A DNA stretch of 64,000 nucleotides, taken from contig CM045729.1 in assembly GCA_024760905.1 (NCBI GenBank), positions 80,639,050 through 80,703,049 of the forward strand, read 5' to 3'. Position numbers and translations under genes: made by a program. This document shows, one piece after another, positions 11,656 to 26,185 of this stretch. The stretch is from Plotosus lineatus. Its lineage: Eukaryota > Chordata > Actinopteri > Siluriformes > Plotosidae. Position 1 is the stretch's first letter; the number at the start of each line of letters is the position of its first letter. The notes below the pieces were generated by a model. The model saw nothing but the letters and a program-made list of their open reading frames with translations, did not search any database and was not told the origin of the DNA.

Positions 11656-11860
11656 TGTTATTATTCATTTATTCAATCATTCATTTTCTGAACCACTTAA
11701 TCCTAATTAGGGTAGCGGGGAGGCTGGTGCCCGTCTCAGCCGAATCTGGGCAAGAGCAAAGTACACCCTCGAAAGCTGGCAAGGCCAGAACAGCGCAGAA
11801 ACACACCGATGGCTATGCAGCTCCTCTTGACAAAACTCAGAAATGGCTCTGCAGATGTTA
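11656..11860 (-). mobile_element. tRNA-SINE, 3' part
   Basis: Reverse-strand SINE tail and body (cattcattttctgaaccact, cctaattagggtagcgggga). The tRNA-like head is missing. Confidence 0.75.
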
Positions 11861-11888
11861 TTAATGTTATTTTATTTATTTATTTATT

Positions 11889-12453
11889 TTTTTTCTGAAA
11901 CTACAGACATACTCACTTTAAGTTCCATACAGGCCATTTGCATCATCCTGTGCTCTGAGTGACAAAGGAACATGTAGCTCTGTTATAAACTTTCCTTTTT
12001 AATTATTGCTGAATTTCAACAGAGATGTAAGTGCAAGGAAGAAACATTTGCGGTATATAATCAAACACTCTCAATGTCATGAAGTGAGGGTGTGCAAACT
12101 TTTGTCCTTTAATCTGGTCATGTTCAGATAATTGTGATTCAATTTAATCGGAGTTCATGTGACGTAGGACAAAAATTACAGAGAGGTTTGCATATGTGTG
12201 GTTTTTTTTCTACCTGAAGGACGACACATGAGCAGCTGGGTTTATAACCAAATGGAAAACATCCTCAGAAGGTCACATGGACATAAAAAAAATATAATGG
12301 TTTATCTCCAAATTTCAGCTTCTTTCGAAAGCACTATGTTAAAAGTCAATTTATTAAATACTACAAGGAGAAAAGCTTCCTGTAAAAGTAAGAGTGTTAC
12401 AGTTCCAGCTTAAACTAGAACATATTCGAAATTTTGCACATTAGTGTCATTAA
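11889..12453 (+). repeat. Interspersed repeat, copy C
   Basis: Close relative of copy A (30-560) along its whole length, with the same CAGCTG and tttataacc strings at about 12233-12249. An RTE element is inserted exactly where copy A continues past ttagtgtcattaaa, so copy A shows the likely uninterrupted sequence on that side. Confidence 0.65.
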
Positions 12454-15348
12454 AGTCTTCTACTTCTTTTCCTTTTGGCTGATGCCTTCAGGGGTCGCCA
12501 CAGCGAATCATTTGCCTCCATCTCACCCAATCCTCTGCATCTTCTTCGCTTACACCAACTACCTTCATGTCCTCCTTCACTACATTCATAAAGCTTCTCT
12601 TTGGTCTTCCTCTAGGCCTTCTGCCTGGTAGTACCAACCTCGGCATCCTACTACCAATATACTCACTATCTCTCCTCTGTCCAAACCATCTCAGTCTAGC
12701 CTCTCTGACCTTGTCTCCAAAACGTCTTACATGTGCTGTCCCTCTGATGTACTCATTCCTGATCCTGTCCATCCTCGTTACTCCCAAAGAGAACCTCAAC
12801 ATTTTCATCTCTGCTACCGCCAGCTCTGCCTCCCGTCTTTCCCCCAGTGTCACTGTTTCTAAACCAGACAACATCGCTGGCCTCAACACCATCTTGTATA
12901 CTTTTCCTTTCATTCTTGCCAATACCTTCCTATCACACCAGACACTTTCCTCCAACCATTCCAGCCTGCTTGCACACGCTTCTTCACCTCTTTTCCATTG
13001 CTCTGGATTGTTGAGCCTAAGTACTTAAAATCCTACATCTTCCTTATCTCTGCTCCCTGTAGCCTCACCGTTCCTCTTGGTTCCTTGTCATTCACACACA
13101 TGTATTCTGTCTACTGAGGCAAACCTTCATTCCTCTCCTTTCCAGGGCATAGCTCCACCTCTCTAGATTTTCCTGTACTTGTTCTCTGCATTCACTACAG
13201 ATCACAATGTCATCTGCAAACATCATAGTCCATTGGGCATACTGTCCAACCTTGTCTATCACCCTGTCCATCACCACAGCAAACAAGAAGGGGCTCAGAG
13301 CTGACCCTTGATGCAGTCCCACCTCGACCTTGAACTCTTCTGTCATACTGACATCACACCTCGCCAATGTCTTACATCTCTCATACATGTCCTGCATCAC
13401 TCTAACATACTTGTCTGCAACTCCAGAATTCCTAATGCAATATCACAGTTCCTCTCTCAGCACCCAGCAATATGCGTTCTCCAGATTTACAAAGGCACAA
13501 TGCAGCTCCCTCTGATTTTCTCTGTACTTCTCTATTAACATCTTCAAAGCAAACACTTCATCTGTGGTGCACTTTCTTGGCATGAAAACAAACTGTTGTT
13601 CACAAATGCTGACCTCTGCCCTTAGTCTAGCTTCCCCTATTCTTTCCCATAACTTTCATCATATGGCTCATCAACTTTATCCCTATGTAGTTTCCACAAC
13701 TCTGCACGTATCTCTTGCTTTTAAAAATGGGCACCAGCACAGTTCTCCTCCATTCCTCCGGCATCTGTTCACTGTCCAAGACCTTGTTGAATGTTTTCGT
13801 CAGGAAATCTACTGCTACCTCTCTTAGATGTTTCCTTACCTCCACTGGTATGTCATCAGGACCAACTGCCTTTCCACTCTTTAATGCCCTCCTCACTTCA
13901 CCCTTACTATTCTTTGCTACTTCCTGGTCCTCAATGGTCACTTCTTCTACTATTTTTCTCTCTCTCTCATTTTCCTCATTCATCAGCTCTTCAAAGTACT
14001 TTTTCCATCTTTCCAGCATACATATGTCATCAGTCAAAACATTTCACACTCTGTCCTTAATCACTCTAACTGGCCGCACATCCTTTGCATCTCTATTTCT
14101 CTCCAGTGCCAACATGTTTAAATCATTTTCTCCCTCCTTACTGTCCAACCTAGCATACAAGTCATCATATGCCCTCTGTTTGGCCTATGACACCGCTACC
14201 TTCACCATATGCTGTGTCTCCCTGTACTCCTGTTTACTTTCTTCGGTCCTCTCACTGTCTCGCTTCTTCTTAGCTAACCTCTTCCTTTGTACACACTCCT
14301 GCACTTCCTCATTCCACCACCAAGTCTCCTAATCTACTTTCCTTCCAGATGACACACCAAGTAACTCTCATAACTGTCTCCTTGATCATAATAGCTGCAG
14401 TTGTCCAGTCATCTGGAAGCACTTCCTGACCACCCAAAGCCTGTTTCAACTCCTCTTTGAAGACAAAACAACACTCTTCCTTTTTCAGCTTCCACCATTT
14501 TGTCTTCCACTCTGCCTTTGACTTCTTCACCTTTCTCACCATCAGCATCATCCTGCACACCACCATCCTATGCATTTTGGTAACACTCTCACCCATTTCT
14601 ACTTTGCAGTCACTGACTTCCTTCAAATTACATCGCCTACACAAGATGTAGTCTACCTGTGTGCTCCTACCTCCGTTTTTGTAAGTCACCCTATGCTCCT
14701 GTCTCTTTTGGAAAAAAGTATTCCCCAAAGCCATTTCCATCCTTTTTGCAAAATCTATCAACATCTGTCCTTCTGTGTTCCTGTCCTGGATACCAAACCT
14801 TCCCATCACTTCCTCCTCCCCTGTTGCCTTCACCAACAGGTCCATTGAAGTCTGCATCAATGACCACTCTTTCACCTCTGAGGATTCTTTGCATCATTTC
14901 TTGTAACTCACTCCAGAATCTCTCCTTCTCTTCTAGCTCACATCCTGCCTGTGGGGCATAAGCACTAACAACATTGAACATCACACCTTCAATTTCTAAC
15001 TTGAGACTAATCACTCGGTTTGACACTCTTTTCGCTTCTAGAACATTCCTGACCAATCCCTCCTTCAAGATGGCTCCTACTCCATTTCTCTTCCAATCCA
15101 CATGATGATAAAACAGCTTAAACCCTGATCCTAAGTTTCTGGATTTGCTACCTTTCCACCTGGTCTCCTGAACACAGAGTATGCCCACTTTCCTCCTCAG
15201 CATCATGTCAGCCAGCTCTCTACCTTTTCCTGTCATAGTTCCAACATTCAAAGTTCGTACTCTCCGTCCTAGACCCATGCTTTTCCTCTTCTCTCTCCGC
15301 CTACAGATACACCTCCCGCCTATCCTTCTTCGACCAACAGTAGTCCAT
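12454..15348 (-). mobile_element. RTE copy R2
   Basis: An RTE LINE of the BovB/Expander-like group (its endonuclease is the part database entries often label craniofacial development protein 2-like). On the minus strand, in order: endonuclease (ILCVQETRWKGSK near 15180, DADFNGPVG near 14845, STQVDYILCRR near 14655), linker, reverse transcriptase (CGNYIGIKLMSHMMK near 13670, [11 protein letters not shown] near 13300, MMFADDIVICS near 13205) and C-terminus (TRMDRIRNEYIRGTAHVRRFGD). At least four frame breaks are seen. The 3' end (cttttcc...ctactt on the + strand) is intact at 12454. The 5' end is cut next to an (ATT)n array. Confidence 0.9.
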
Positions 15349-15349
15349 A

Positions 15350-15365
15350 TTTATTATTATTATTA

Positions 15366-15411
<46 letters not shown>
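15350..15411. repeat. (ATT)n microsatellite
   Basis: ATT array between the truncated 5' end of RTE copy R2 and the 3' end of the next LINE. Read on the minus strand it is an (AAT)n tail of that LINE. Confidence 0.9.
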
Positions 15412-15865
15412 GATATCAAAGGTAAAAATTGATATGCAGCAGAGAGGGATCGGGTGATCCTGGCATATTAAGCATGTGAGGTTCATCATTAACTCAGGGC
15501 CCTCACCCTCTCTACATGCAGGCCGGACAGTGAATGGGACTTTTCCCAGAACGCACTGCCTAATCGAACCCACAATAACTTTCTAAACAATATTCAGACT
15601 CCCCAACACTGCAGCCTTCTGCATTTCCCAGACTGTCAGAAGAGCTGTGTTCCCAGTAGCAAACCTGGGCACTCTCTTGATCTGTGTCAGTAGAACAGGA
15701 GGCACCAAACCAAGGGCTCCAAGAATAATGGGGAGTTAGGCAACTGTAATATGGATACAAGCAAGACATTTCATAGGCGAGGTCTCCATATTTTGCATGT
15801 TTTCCTGAATCTTGCCAATCACACTGCTGTCAAAAGGAACAGACAATTCATTAATATTAATAATT

Positions 15866-16324
15866 TTATTGTTTTTTTTCAAACAGAACAAGATCATTCT
15901 TGTTGACTTCAATCTTCCTCAGGCTATAAATAGGCCGATTCCATAGAAGCTTAAAATCATCATTTTTCATGATGCCCTGGACATGATTAAGGTTGTACCA
16001 TGGGTGATCCTTTGAGTCAAAACCACAAGCATGACGAAAACGGTAGTAAACTGAACGTGGCATGCTATCATGTCTTTTCAAGTAAGAAGTTTGTGCCAAA
16101 GCAGGACAACCACTGACAGGGTATTGAACAGTCTCACTAAATTCATCACACAATCTACATTTGGGATTGACATTTTCCCTTAAAATATTACATGGGCAAG
16201 TGCGTGTAGGAAAGGATTGGTCCTGAGCGGCAAAGATAAAGCCCTCAGTTTCACTTTTGAGACCAGCCGACTTCATCCAGGTGAAGGAGTAAGTAGGATT
16301 ACTGTTCTTTTTAACACACTGCAC
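15866..16324 (-). pseudogene. Restriction-like endonuclease end of R2/R4-group LINE
   Basis: Open frame of 152 codons. An N-terminal WMKSAGLKSETEGFIFAAQ block is followed by a cysteine-rich C-x2-C cluster (CRLCDEFSETVQYPVSGC) and by HPWYNLNHVQGIMKNDDFKL. In related elements the last part forms the restriction-like nuclease fold with an R/K-x-PD core. Here that core reads NKNDLVLF, so a key proline is changed and the frame soon ends. The rest of the protein continues, in other frames, downstream on the minus strand. Confidence 0.65.
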
Positions 16325-16599
16325 GCAAACTATGCAATGGCTTTTTAGAATGCTGCTCCTTGAAATGGCGACTCTGAGCTGATTTTGTAAATGACTTCAC
16401 CTAGTTGACACACATTGATGTACCGTCCAGCAATACCTCGCTATCAACACAATCAAGAGCAAAGTTGAGATTCTGAGCAACAACCATGGCACATTTGAAG
16501 TACCTGTGAAAGTCCTTGCTTTCATCATGAGTCTTCACATACTTCACAAGAGAATCATCAGATAAATAAATATGTGCAAACGTGCACAGCAAAATAAGA

Positions 16600-17136
16600 T
16601 CATGAAGAGCTTCCACATTGAACACACCAGAATTGATTGACATATATAAAACGATTGAGAGATGAGCAAAGGTGGTGAGCTTGATTGTCTGACATGCTCC
16701 TTCTTGTAAGGTGGCCAAGACCCATGAGATTATCTTTTGTCCAGTCTGTGATACCAAACAAATATGACAGGACAGGGACTGCAAAAGTATTTGTGGCTTT
16801 GACTTTGTTTCTCACGTTCAGCTCTGAACTCCAGATCTTTTTGAGACTTGATTTGTACTCTGCTCGTAGTTTGTTTTTGATGTGGGCTTTCTGGAGCTTT
16901 TCTCGAACTTGCATGCCTAAATACTTGTAAGATTGGCCTTCCACGAGATGCTCAATAAGTCCTCCCCCTCTTAACTCAACAGATCCATTATGAACTGGCT
17001 TGCCACACCTTAAGTAGAGAACATTACATTTGTCAAGCCCAAATGTCATTCCAACATCCTGTGAAAAGGACTCCACAATGTGAATTTGATCTTTCAAATT
17101 GGAATCTCCTTTGGCAGTGAGTTCGATGTCATTCAT
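16600..17136 (-). pseudogene. RT thumb/connection region of R2/R4-group LINE
   Basis: Open frame of 178 codons. The segment begins after the catalytic box and contains DVGMTFGLDKCNVLYL, a YKYLGMQVREKLQKAH block and VPVLSYLFGITDWTKDNL. These match the region between the reverse transcriptase and the zinc finger of restriction-like-endonuclease LINEs. It is separated from the preceding RT entry blocks by stops and deletions and is not a complete gene. Confidence 0.65.
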
Positions 17137-19155
17137 GTAAAGGAGGTGAGTAAGAGGTGTTGGGGATCTGTGCTGAGGAGGCCCTGGATGATAACCCTAC
17201 TCCTTGTTGAGCATGAAACGCAGTGGCTTGTGTGCCAGGCAAAAAAGCAAAGGATGACAAGAATTTCACTGGAATATTCCTCTCTTGATGTGAATAGACT
17301 CTGAAGTTTTAACTTGCCTTACCAAATGACCATTAGCTGAGTTGACCAGCAACTCAATAAAGACTTTAGCAGAAGTAGTAGTTGCTCAGGTTGGCCAATA
17401 CATTGCAAAGACTTCAGAGACCATGCATGAGGTACAGAGTCATATGCCTTTTTGTAATCAATCCAACACATTGAGAGGTTTCAATGATAAGTTTTTGCCT
17501 CTTCAAGAATCATTTTCTAGACCAATAACTGATCCTTGCTTCCCCAACACCACTGCCAAGTCTCCTTTCTTTGGGAGGAGCATTGTACGACCTTTGCAGA
17601 ACCATGAAGGAACATCCCCTGTGTCCATTAAAGAATTGAAAGAAGTAAGGAGATGTGATTGGACACAAGGAAACATTTTCCAAAACCGGTTTTGAATGCC
17701 ATCAGTCCCTGGAGCTGTATTTGATTTAGATATGTTAATTGTTTTCTTTAGGCAATCTGAGGTAATGAAATGCAACGATGGCGAATTCATTTTTTCTGAC
17801 ATGGCCTAGCTGTATTCTTCCACTCATGGTTCCTCAAGGTTGCAGTTGTCGGGTATAGATCACAACCTTTTCCAGAACCCCTCATTGGATTCCATGGGAG
17901 GTCTCTTGTCATCATTACTTGAAGGTGTATAAATTGCCTGTAAAAATCTATTTCATTAATTTTGAAAAGTTTGTTTGCTTTATGAATTTATTTTTCTTTT
18001 CCCATTTTCATTTTATTTTGCTCCAAATTTTAACTTTTGCCTTAAGGTAGTCAATAATTTGAAAGAGAAGTTTTTTCTTTAGTTATCTTATTTTTTATAT
18101 TATTTTTTATTTTATTTAGTTTTAATTTAGTTTTGACTTTTATCCAAATTGTATTTTGACTTTTTGTCATTGACTCGCCTTCAGATCTTAACTTAAGGCA
18201 AAGCTCCAGCCATGAGATATCGCTCCTTGTTTCTTTTATTTTTTGTTTCCTTTACTTTTTTCTGTTTTTAAGTTTAATAGCAGTAGGTTTGGAAACTGAG
18301 TGGAGTTCCTCAAGTGTTCGGGCAGCAGCATACACACAACAATTAATCTTATGCAAAGAACACTCTGCATTAAGAGTTACAGATATTATTTCATTTAATT
18401 TTATCAATTTGATTTTGTGGAATTTCTTAAGCAGGTCTTTGACTGGTTTTTGTTTATCAATTGCAGATTCAGAAATTTTGTCATAAAAATTTCAAAAGAG
18501 TAAATAAATTTCATTTGAAGAATCAGAAAGAGAGTCCTTTGGGACAGAATTTGAGTTTGGCAGGCCAGAAACGTTTTTTTTTTTTTTCACTTGTAGATGA
18601 GGTAGTCTTAGAAATCGGGGAAATACGGATGCGAGCATTCAGTTGCAGTTTCGGGTCCAGTACTGTCCGAGCATTGTGTTCATCAAAGGGTGCCTGACAG
18701 CTTGCAGGAAAATATTCATCTGCATCACAGCACATGCAGATCGTAAGTTGCCAGAGTTGGTCACGCAAGTTCTGTTCAGTCAGGTAGGTTAACATTGGAT
18801 TAGCATTGTCCCAATGTTGTTTAAGGGACTTTCCCTTGACATGTGGATTTTCAGGCCAACCAGTCACTTTCACACACTCAAGGATTGTGAATTTTAGATC
18901 TTTCATCCAGGATATTCGTGGACGGGTTCTTTGCCTCCCCCTGGGGTAAGTCCCATCTCCAGTATTGGTGGTTTTATTACCGGAGGGAAGCTCAATGGAC
19001 TATGGAAAAGGAGTTTGATCAATTTCTTGGCATTCCACAACCCATTAGAATACCAGCTTCGGAGGGTTAGCCCTAACTGGGTGATGTACGTTTAATTCAG
19101 GGAACATACAGTTCCCCTATCTAGGTCCACCGCGCAGAGCTGTACATCATCAGGC

Positions 19156-19192
<37 letters not shown>

Positions 19193-19215
19193 ATTATTAT
19201 TATTATTAGTAGTAG
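19156..19215. repeat. (ATT)n microsatellite
   Basis: ATT array at the tail of the complete reverse-strand SINE that follows. Confidence 0.9.
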
Positions 19216-19560
19216 TATTTATCCACACATTCATTTTGTGAACCATTTAATCTTAATTAGGGGAATGGGGAACCTGTCGCCTATCTCAACCGGTCTGGGC
19301 GATGACAGAGTACACCCTGTACAGCTTTCCAGGCCATTGCAGGACAAAAACATGGTGCAATGGCCTGGCAGCTGCTCTTTACGACATTTAGAAATTGTTC
19401 TTTGACATAAACCTCTCACCACAGACATTGAGAGACATGGGCGGCCTTTCATAACCCAGTTAGTTGCATTGGGGGGGCAGCAGAGACAATGATAGTGGTC
19501 CTGAAAACCCAACCTTAGGATCGGTAATCCCACACTTTATTACCAGGCCACCACTGCCCA
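19216..19560 (-). mobile_element. tRNA-SINE, complete
   Basis: About 345 bp on the minus strand. The head at the right end holds a tRNA-like A box (gtggcctggtaat on this strand) and a degenerate B box. The body passes through gccattgcaggac and the tail ends next to (ATT)n. It is one of the two fullest copies in the window. Confidence 0.8.
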
Positions 19561-19695
19561 GATGCATTATTAGTTATATATATCTTTTCATGATGTCGGC
19601 CTCTCTTTTTCTCTGCTTGGATTGATGAGACCAGCCCTCTCACACTGCACACTCCCATCATCTTCATGGCTCTTACTCTGTAAATGTGTTATTTT

Positions 19696-19813
<118 letters not shown>

Positions 19814-19929
19814 AATTTAGATTTATTTATTTAAACTAGATTTGGAAACTGCTCTGATTTTCTTTCCAAAACACCAAATAATCATCATAGACTGTCAGGC
19901 AGGGTTTACTCAGACAGAGAGAGACAGAC

Positions 19930-20150
19930 AGACAGACATATTTGCGGATTGCCGAACAACTGTCACGTGATTCAAATTCTGTCAATGTCTGTTCTCCCCC
20001 CCTGCTGATTGGTTGAGATGATGTAACACCCCTTTTCCTCCATTCGCTCACACTTTTTGCATGTGCTTTTTAAGTGTGTGTGTTTTTAATTACAGTTAAG
20101 CTCCATCATGCTACCCAAACGCATGGGTGTTAGCGCCTGGACGGAAAAAC
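19930..20150 (-). repeat. Interspersed repeat, partner of 60920-61140
   Basis: Matches the reverse complement of 60920-61140: cgtgattcaaattc, ctgctgattggttgag, gtgtttttaattacag and ctacccaaacgc all recur in order. No coding sequence recognised. It also contains the inverted CCAAT-type string gattggt. Confidence 0.55.
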
Positions 20151-20359
20151 GGATTTCCATCAAAAATAATATTGCCAGTATATGTAGATAGAGCATATCT
20201 GCCAACTATCCTGATTTTTGCGGTATTATCCCGATTCCAATGTTTCAAACTGGATCCTGATTTCGGGATGGTAAATTAAGCTGAAATCCCGATTCTCCTA
20301 AATTTTACCCGACAATCACACCATTTTAATAAATAATTTATTAAAATTCCTAACTTCCA

Positions 20360-20850
<491 letters not shown>

Positions 20851-20876
20851 GGGTAACACGCTATATATATGTGTGT

Positions 20877-20916
<40 letters not shown>
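20877..20916. repeat. (TA)n microsatellite
   Basis: TA array at the truncated 5' end of RTE copy R3. Confidence 0.95.
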
Positions 20917-20917
<1 letters not shown>

Positions 20918-20920
<3 letters not shown>

Positions 20921-21727
20921 CAAGGTCCTAGACATTCAACAAGGTCCTAGATAGTGAGCTGATGCCAGAAGAGTGGAGGAGAAGTGTGCTGGTGCCCATT
21001 TTTAAGAACAAGGGAGACATGCAGAGTTGCGGCAACTACAGAGGGATAAAGTTGATGAGCCATACGATGAAGTTATGGGAAAGAATAATGGAAGTTAGAC
21101 TAAGAGCAGAGGTCAGCATTTGTGAACAACAGTTTGGTTTCATGCCAAGAAAGAGCACCACAGATGCAATGTTTGCTTTGAGGATGTTAATAGAGAAATA
21201 CAGAGACGGTCAGAGGGAGCTACATTGTGCCTTTGTGGATCTGGAAAAAGCTTATGACAGGGTGCCAGGAGAAGAACTATGGTATTGTATGAGGAAGTCT
21301 GGAGTGGCAGAGAAGTATGTTAGAGTGGTGCAGGACATGTATGAGAGCTGTAAGACAGTGGTGAGGTGTGCTGTCGGTGTGACAGAAGAGTTCAAGGTGG
21401 AGGTGGGACTGCATCAAGGGTCAGCTCTGAGCCCCTTCTTGTTTGCTATGGTGATGGACAGGCTGACAGAGGAGGTGAGACAAGAATCTCCATGGACTAT
21501 GATGTTTGCAGATGACATTGTGATCTGTAGTGAGAGCAGAGAACATGTGGAGGAAAATCTAGAGAGGTGGAGGTATGCCCTGGAAAGGAAGGTTAGCCTC
21601 AGAAAATCAGAATACATGTGTGTGAATGAGAAGGACCCAGGAAGATCGGTGATGTTACAGGGAGCAGAGATAACGAAGGTGGAGGATTTTAAGTACTTAG
21701 GCTCAACAATCCAGAGCAATGGAGAAG
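20918..21727 (+). mobile_element. RTE copy R3, RT domain only
   Basis: Truncated at both ends. It starts in the region just before the reverse transcriptase, with attcaacaaggtcctaga present twice in tandem (20919 and 20938), and stops at ccagagcaatggaga. The left edge abuts a (TA)n array. The right edge passes into a short aatctat tandem (21730-21770). Confidence 0.85.
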
Positions 21728-21747
21728 AAATAATCTATAATCTATAA
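20962..21747 (+). pseudogene. RTE reverse transcriptase domain ORF
   Basis: Open frame of 261 codons holding an almost complete RTE reverse transcriptase. Visible blocks: [15 protein letters not shown] (residues 5-19), [17 protein letters not shown] (about 59-75), motif [12 protein letters not shown] (about 92-102), [11 protein letters not shown] (about 151-161), catalytic MMFADDIVICS (about 181-191) and FKYLGSTIQSNG at the end. Endonuclease and C-terminal parts are absent, so no autonomous element remains. The ATG is simply the first methionine of the fragment. Biochemically the core motifs look intact. Confidence 0.75.
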
Positions 21748-21871
21748 TCTATAAAATCTATAATCTTCTATAATCACCTGAAGAGAGAGGATGGTTTCAC
21801 CACCCCTCGAAACAGATCTGTAGTGATAAATGGAGTTTCAATAGAAAGTCTTTGTCCTGTCCTTTTATTTT

Positions 21872-23039
<1,168 letters not shown>

Positions 23040-23245
23040 AGTCCTATTGCATGGCAGAAAACATGCTGATGGTTGTGCAGCAACCCTTGACAAAGTTCAT
23101 CAAATAGTTCTTTTACATGAACCTCTCACCACAGACAGTGAGACATGGGTGGCCCAAAACAGTGAAAACAGGTTGATAGTGGGTCTTGAAAAACCAAACT
23201 TGGTACAGTAATCTAGCACCCGACTACCCGGCCACCAGTGCCTAT
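23040..23245 (-). mobile_element. tRNA-SINE, 5' head
   Basis: Reverse-strand SINE head, broken at catggcagaaaacatgctga exactly as at 1505. It is followed by about 30 bp (actatctgttatatt) shared with 1735-1760. Confidence 0.7.
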
Positions 23246-23274
23246 ATTAAAATAAACTATCTGTTATATTAATA

Positions 23275-23634
23275 GGGCAGTGGTGGCCTGGTGGTAAGCT
23301 GCTGGATCACTGATAACGAAGGTTGGGGGTTCAAGCCCCACGCTCAGCGTGTTTTCACTGCCCCTCCACTCCCCACTCCCCACCCCCAGTGCAGCTAACT
23401 GGGTTATTAAAGGCCGGCTGTGTCTCTCACTGACTATAGTGTGGGGTTCATGTCAAAGATCCATTGCTGACTTTCGACAAGAGGAAGCTGCATAGCTGTC
23501 AGGATGATTCTGCCCTGCGATGGCCTGGAAAACTGTCCATGATGTACTCTGCCCTCAGCTAGAGTTGGTTGAGATGGGTGCCAGCCTCACCGTGAGCCAA
23601 ATTAGGATTAAGCGCATCAGAAAATGAATGAATG
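23275..23634 (+). mobile_element. tRNA-SINE, complete
   Basis: About 360 bp. The head contains A-box-like gtggcctggtggtaag and B-box-like gggttcaagcccc, expected for an RNA polymerase III promoter derived from a tRNA. The tail ends gaatgaatg. Related copies, whole or partial, are listed across the window. Confidence 0.85.
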
Positions 23635-23689
23635 TTATATATAAAATGCTTTTTTTTAACTTGCTGTAATTAAAGCATAATGAACACAC

Positions 23690-26185
23690 AAATCTCATGG
23701 TTTAAGCTATTTTATCATAGTGTGGATGGGAAGAGATATGGAGTAGGAGACATCTTGAAGGAGGGGTTAGTCAGGAATGTTCTAGAATTGAAAAGAGTGT
23801 CAGACAGCGTGATTGTTCTCAAGTTAGAAATTGAAGGCGTGATATTCAATGTTGTTGGTGCTTATGCCCCACAGGCAGGATCTAGAAGCGAGAAGAGAAG
23901 GAGAGATTCAAGAGTGAGTTAGATGAAGTGATGCAGAGTACCCCCAGAGGTGAAAGAGTGGTCATTGGTGCAGACTTCAATGAACATGTTGGAGCAGGCA
24001 ACAGAGGGGACGAGGAGGTGATGAGCAGGTTTGGTATCCAGGACAGGAACACAGAAAAACAGATGTTGATAGATTTTTCAAAAAGGATGGAAATGACTTT
24101 GGTAAATATTTTCTTCCAGAAGAGACAGGAGCACAGTTTGACTTAAAAGCAGAGGGAGGAGCTCACAGGTAGACTACATTTTGTGCAGGTGATGTAATTT
24201 GAAGGAAGTCAGTGACTGCAAAGTAGTAGTGGGTGAGAGTGTTGCCAAAATGCATAGGATAGTGGTGTGCAGGATGATGCTGATGGTGAGGAAGGTGAAA
24301 AAGGGAAAGGCAGAGCAGAAGACAAAGTGGTGAAAGCTGAAAAAAGAAGAGTGTCAGGTTGTCTTCAAGGAGGACTTGAAACAGGCTTTGGGTGGTCACG
24401 AAATGCTTCCAGATGACTGGACAACCACAGCAAATGTGATCAGGGAGACAGGTAGGAGAGTACTTGGTGTGTCCTCTGGAAGGAAAGTAGATAACGAAAC
24501 TTGGTCATGGAATCTGGAAGCGCAGGGCTGTGTACAAAAGAAGAGGTTAGCTAAGAAGAAGTGGAACATAGAGAGGACCAAAGAAAGTAAACAGGACTAC
24601 AGGGAGACACAGCGTAAAGCGAAGGTAGCAGTGTCAAAGGCCAAACAGAGGGCGTATGATGACTTGTATGATAGGTTGGACAATAAGGAGGGAGAAAATG
24701 ATTGATACACGTTGGCACAACAGAGAAATAGAGATGGGAAGGATGTGCAGCAAGTTAGAGTGATAAAAGACAGAGAGGGAAATGTATTGACTGATTACAG
24801 AAGTGTGCTGGGAAGATGGAAAGAGTACTTTGAAAAGCTGATGAATGAGGAAAATCAGAAAGAAAAAAGAGCAGAAGAGGTAACCGTTGAGGACCACGGA
24901 GTAGCAAAGATGAGTAAGGTAGAAGTGAGGACAGCATTGAAGAGGATGAAAAGTGGAAAGGCAGTTCGTTCTGATGACATACCAATGGAGGTATGGAAGT
25001 GTCTAGGAGAGGTAACAGTAGATTTTCTTAGAACATGTTTTCTTAGAACATTCAACAAAGTCTTAGAGAGTGAGCAGATGCCGAAGGAATGGAGGAAAAG
25101 TGTGCTAGTGCTCATTTTTAAGAACAAGGGAGACGTGCAGAGTTGTGGCAACTACAGAGGGATAAAGTTGATGAGCCATACAATGAAGTTATGGGAAAGA
25201 ATAGTGGAAGCTAGATTAAGGGGAGAGGTCAGCATTTGTGAACAACAGTTTGGTTTCATGCCAAGAAAGAGCACCACAGATGCAGTGTTTGTTTTGGGGA
25301 TGTTAATAAAGAAGTACAGAGAAGGCCAGAGGGAGCTGCATTGTGCCTTTGTGGATCTGGAGAAAGTATATGACAGGGTACTGAGAGTAGAACTGTGATA
25401 TTGTATGAGGAAGTCTGGAGTGGCAGAGAAGTATGTTAGAGTGGTGCAGGACATGTATGAGAGATGAAAGAAAGTGGTGAGGTGTGCTGTTGGTGTGACA
25501 GAAGAGTTCAAGGTGGGGGTGGGACTGCATTAAGGGTCAGCTCTGAGCCCTTTCTTGTTTGCTGTGGTGATGGACAGGCTGACAGATGAGATTGGACAAG
25601 ATTCCACATTGTGATCTGTAGTGAGAGCAGAGAACAAGTGCAGGAAAATCTAGAGAGGTGGAGGTATGCCCTGGAAAGGAGGGGAATGAAGGTTAGCCTC
25701 AGTAAGACAGATTACATGTGTGTGAACGAGAAGGACCCAAGAGGAATGGTATGATTACAGGGAGCAGAGACAAAGAAGGTGGAAGATTTTAAGTACTTAG
25801 GCTCAACAATCCAGAGCAATGGAGAGTGTGGAAAAGAGGTGAAAAAGCATGTGCAGGCAGGCTGGAATGGTTGGAGAAAAGTGTCTGGTGTGATGTGCGA
25901 TAGGAGATTGTCAGCAAGAATGAAGGGAAAAGTGTACAAGACGGTGGTGAGGCCAGCGATGTTGTCTGGCTTAGAAACAAGGAAAAGGCAGGAGGCAGAG
26001 CTGGAGGTAGCGGAAATGAAAATGTTGAGGTTCTCTCTGGGATATTTATGGATGTGGTGAAAGAGGGCATGAAGGTAGTTGGAGTAATAGTAGAAGATGC
26101 AGAGGATAGGGTGAGATGGAGACAGATCATTTGCTGTGGTGACCCCTGAAGGGAATAGCCGAAAGAAAAAGAAGAAGAAGAATAC

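Larger units (their letters stand above)
15412..18960 (-). mobile_element. R2/R4-group LINE with restriction-like endonuclease
   Basis: A decayed but nearly complete non-LTR element on the minus strand, from N- to C-terminus: a DNA-binding-like N-terminal piece (LTYLTEQNLRDQ, 18523-18906), RT entry blocks (TAPGTDGIQNRFW, MLLPKKGD, 17503-17802), the post-RT region (MTFGLDKCN, YKYLGMQV, FGITDWTKDNL, 16600-17136), a zinc-finger-like CRLCDE block and an endonuclease-like block (FKLLWNRPIYSLRKIE, 15866-16324), then a frame with ILGALGLVP and RFATGNTALLT near 15650-15730. The family's usual PD of the endonuclease reads ND here. The middle of the RT, including the catalytic box, is lost around 17140-17500. 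Sequence at 18961-19155 may be its 5' leader. Confidence 0.75.

Noticed and set aside
23275..23350. Functional tRNA genes at the SINE heads, also at 40163 and 60024
   Set aside because: A- and B-box-like strings are present but no cloverleaf forms, and each is followed by a SINE body.
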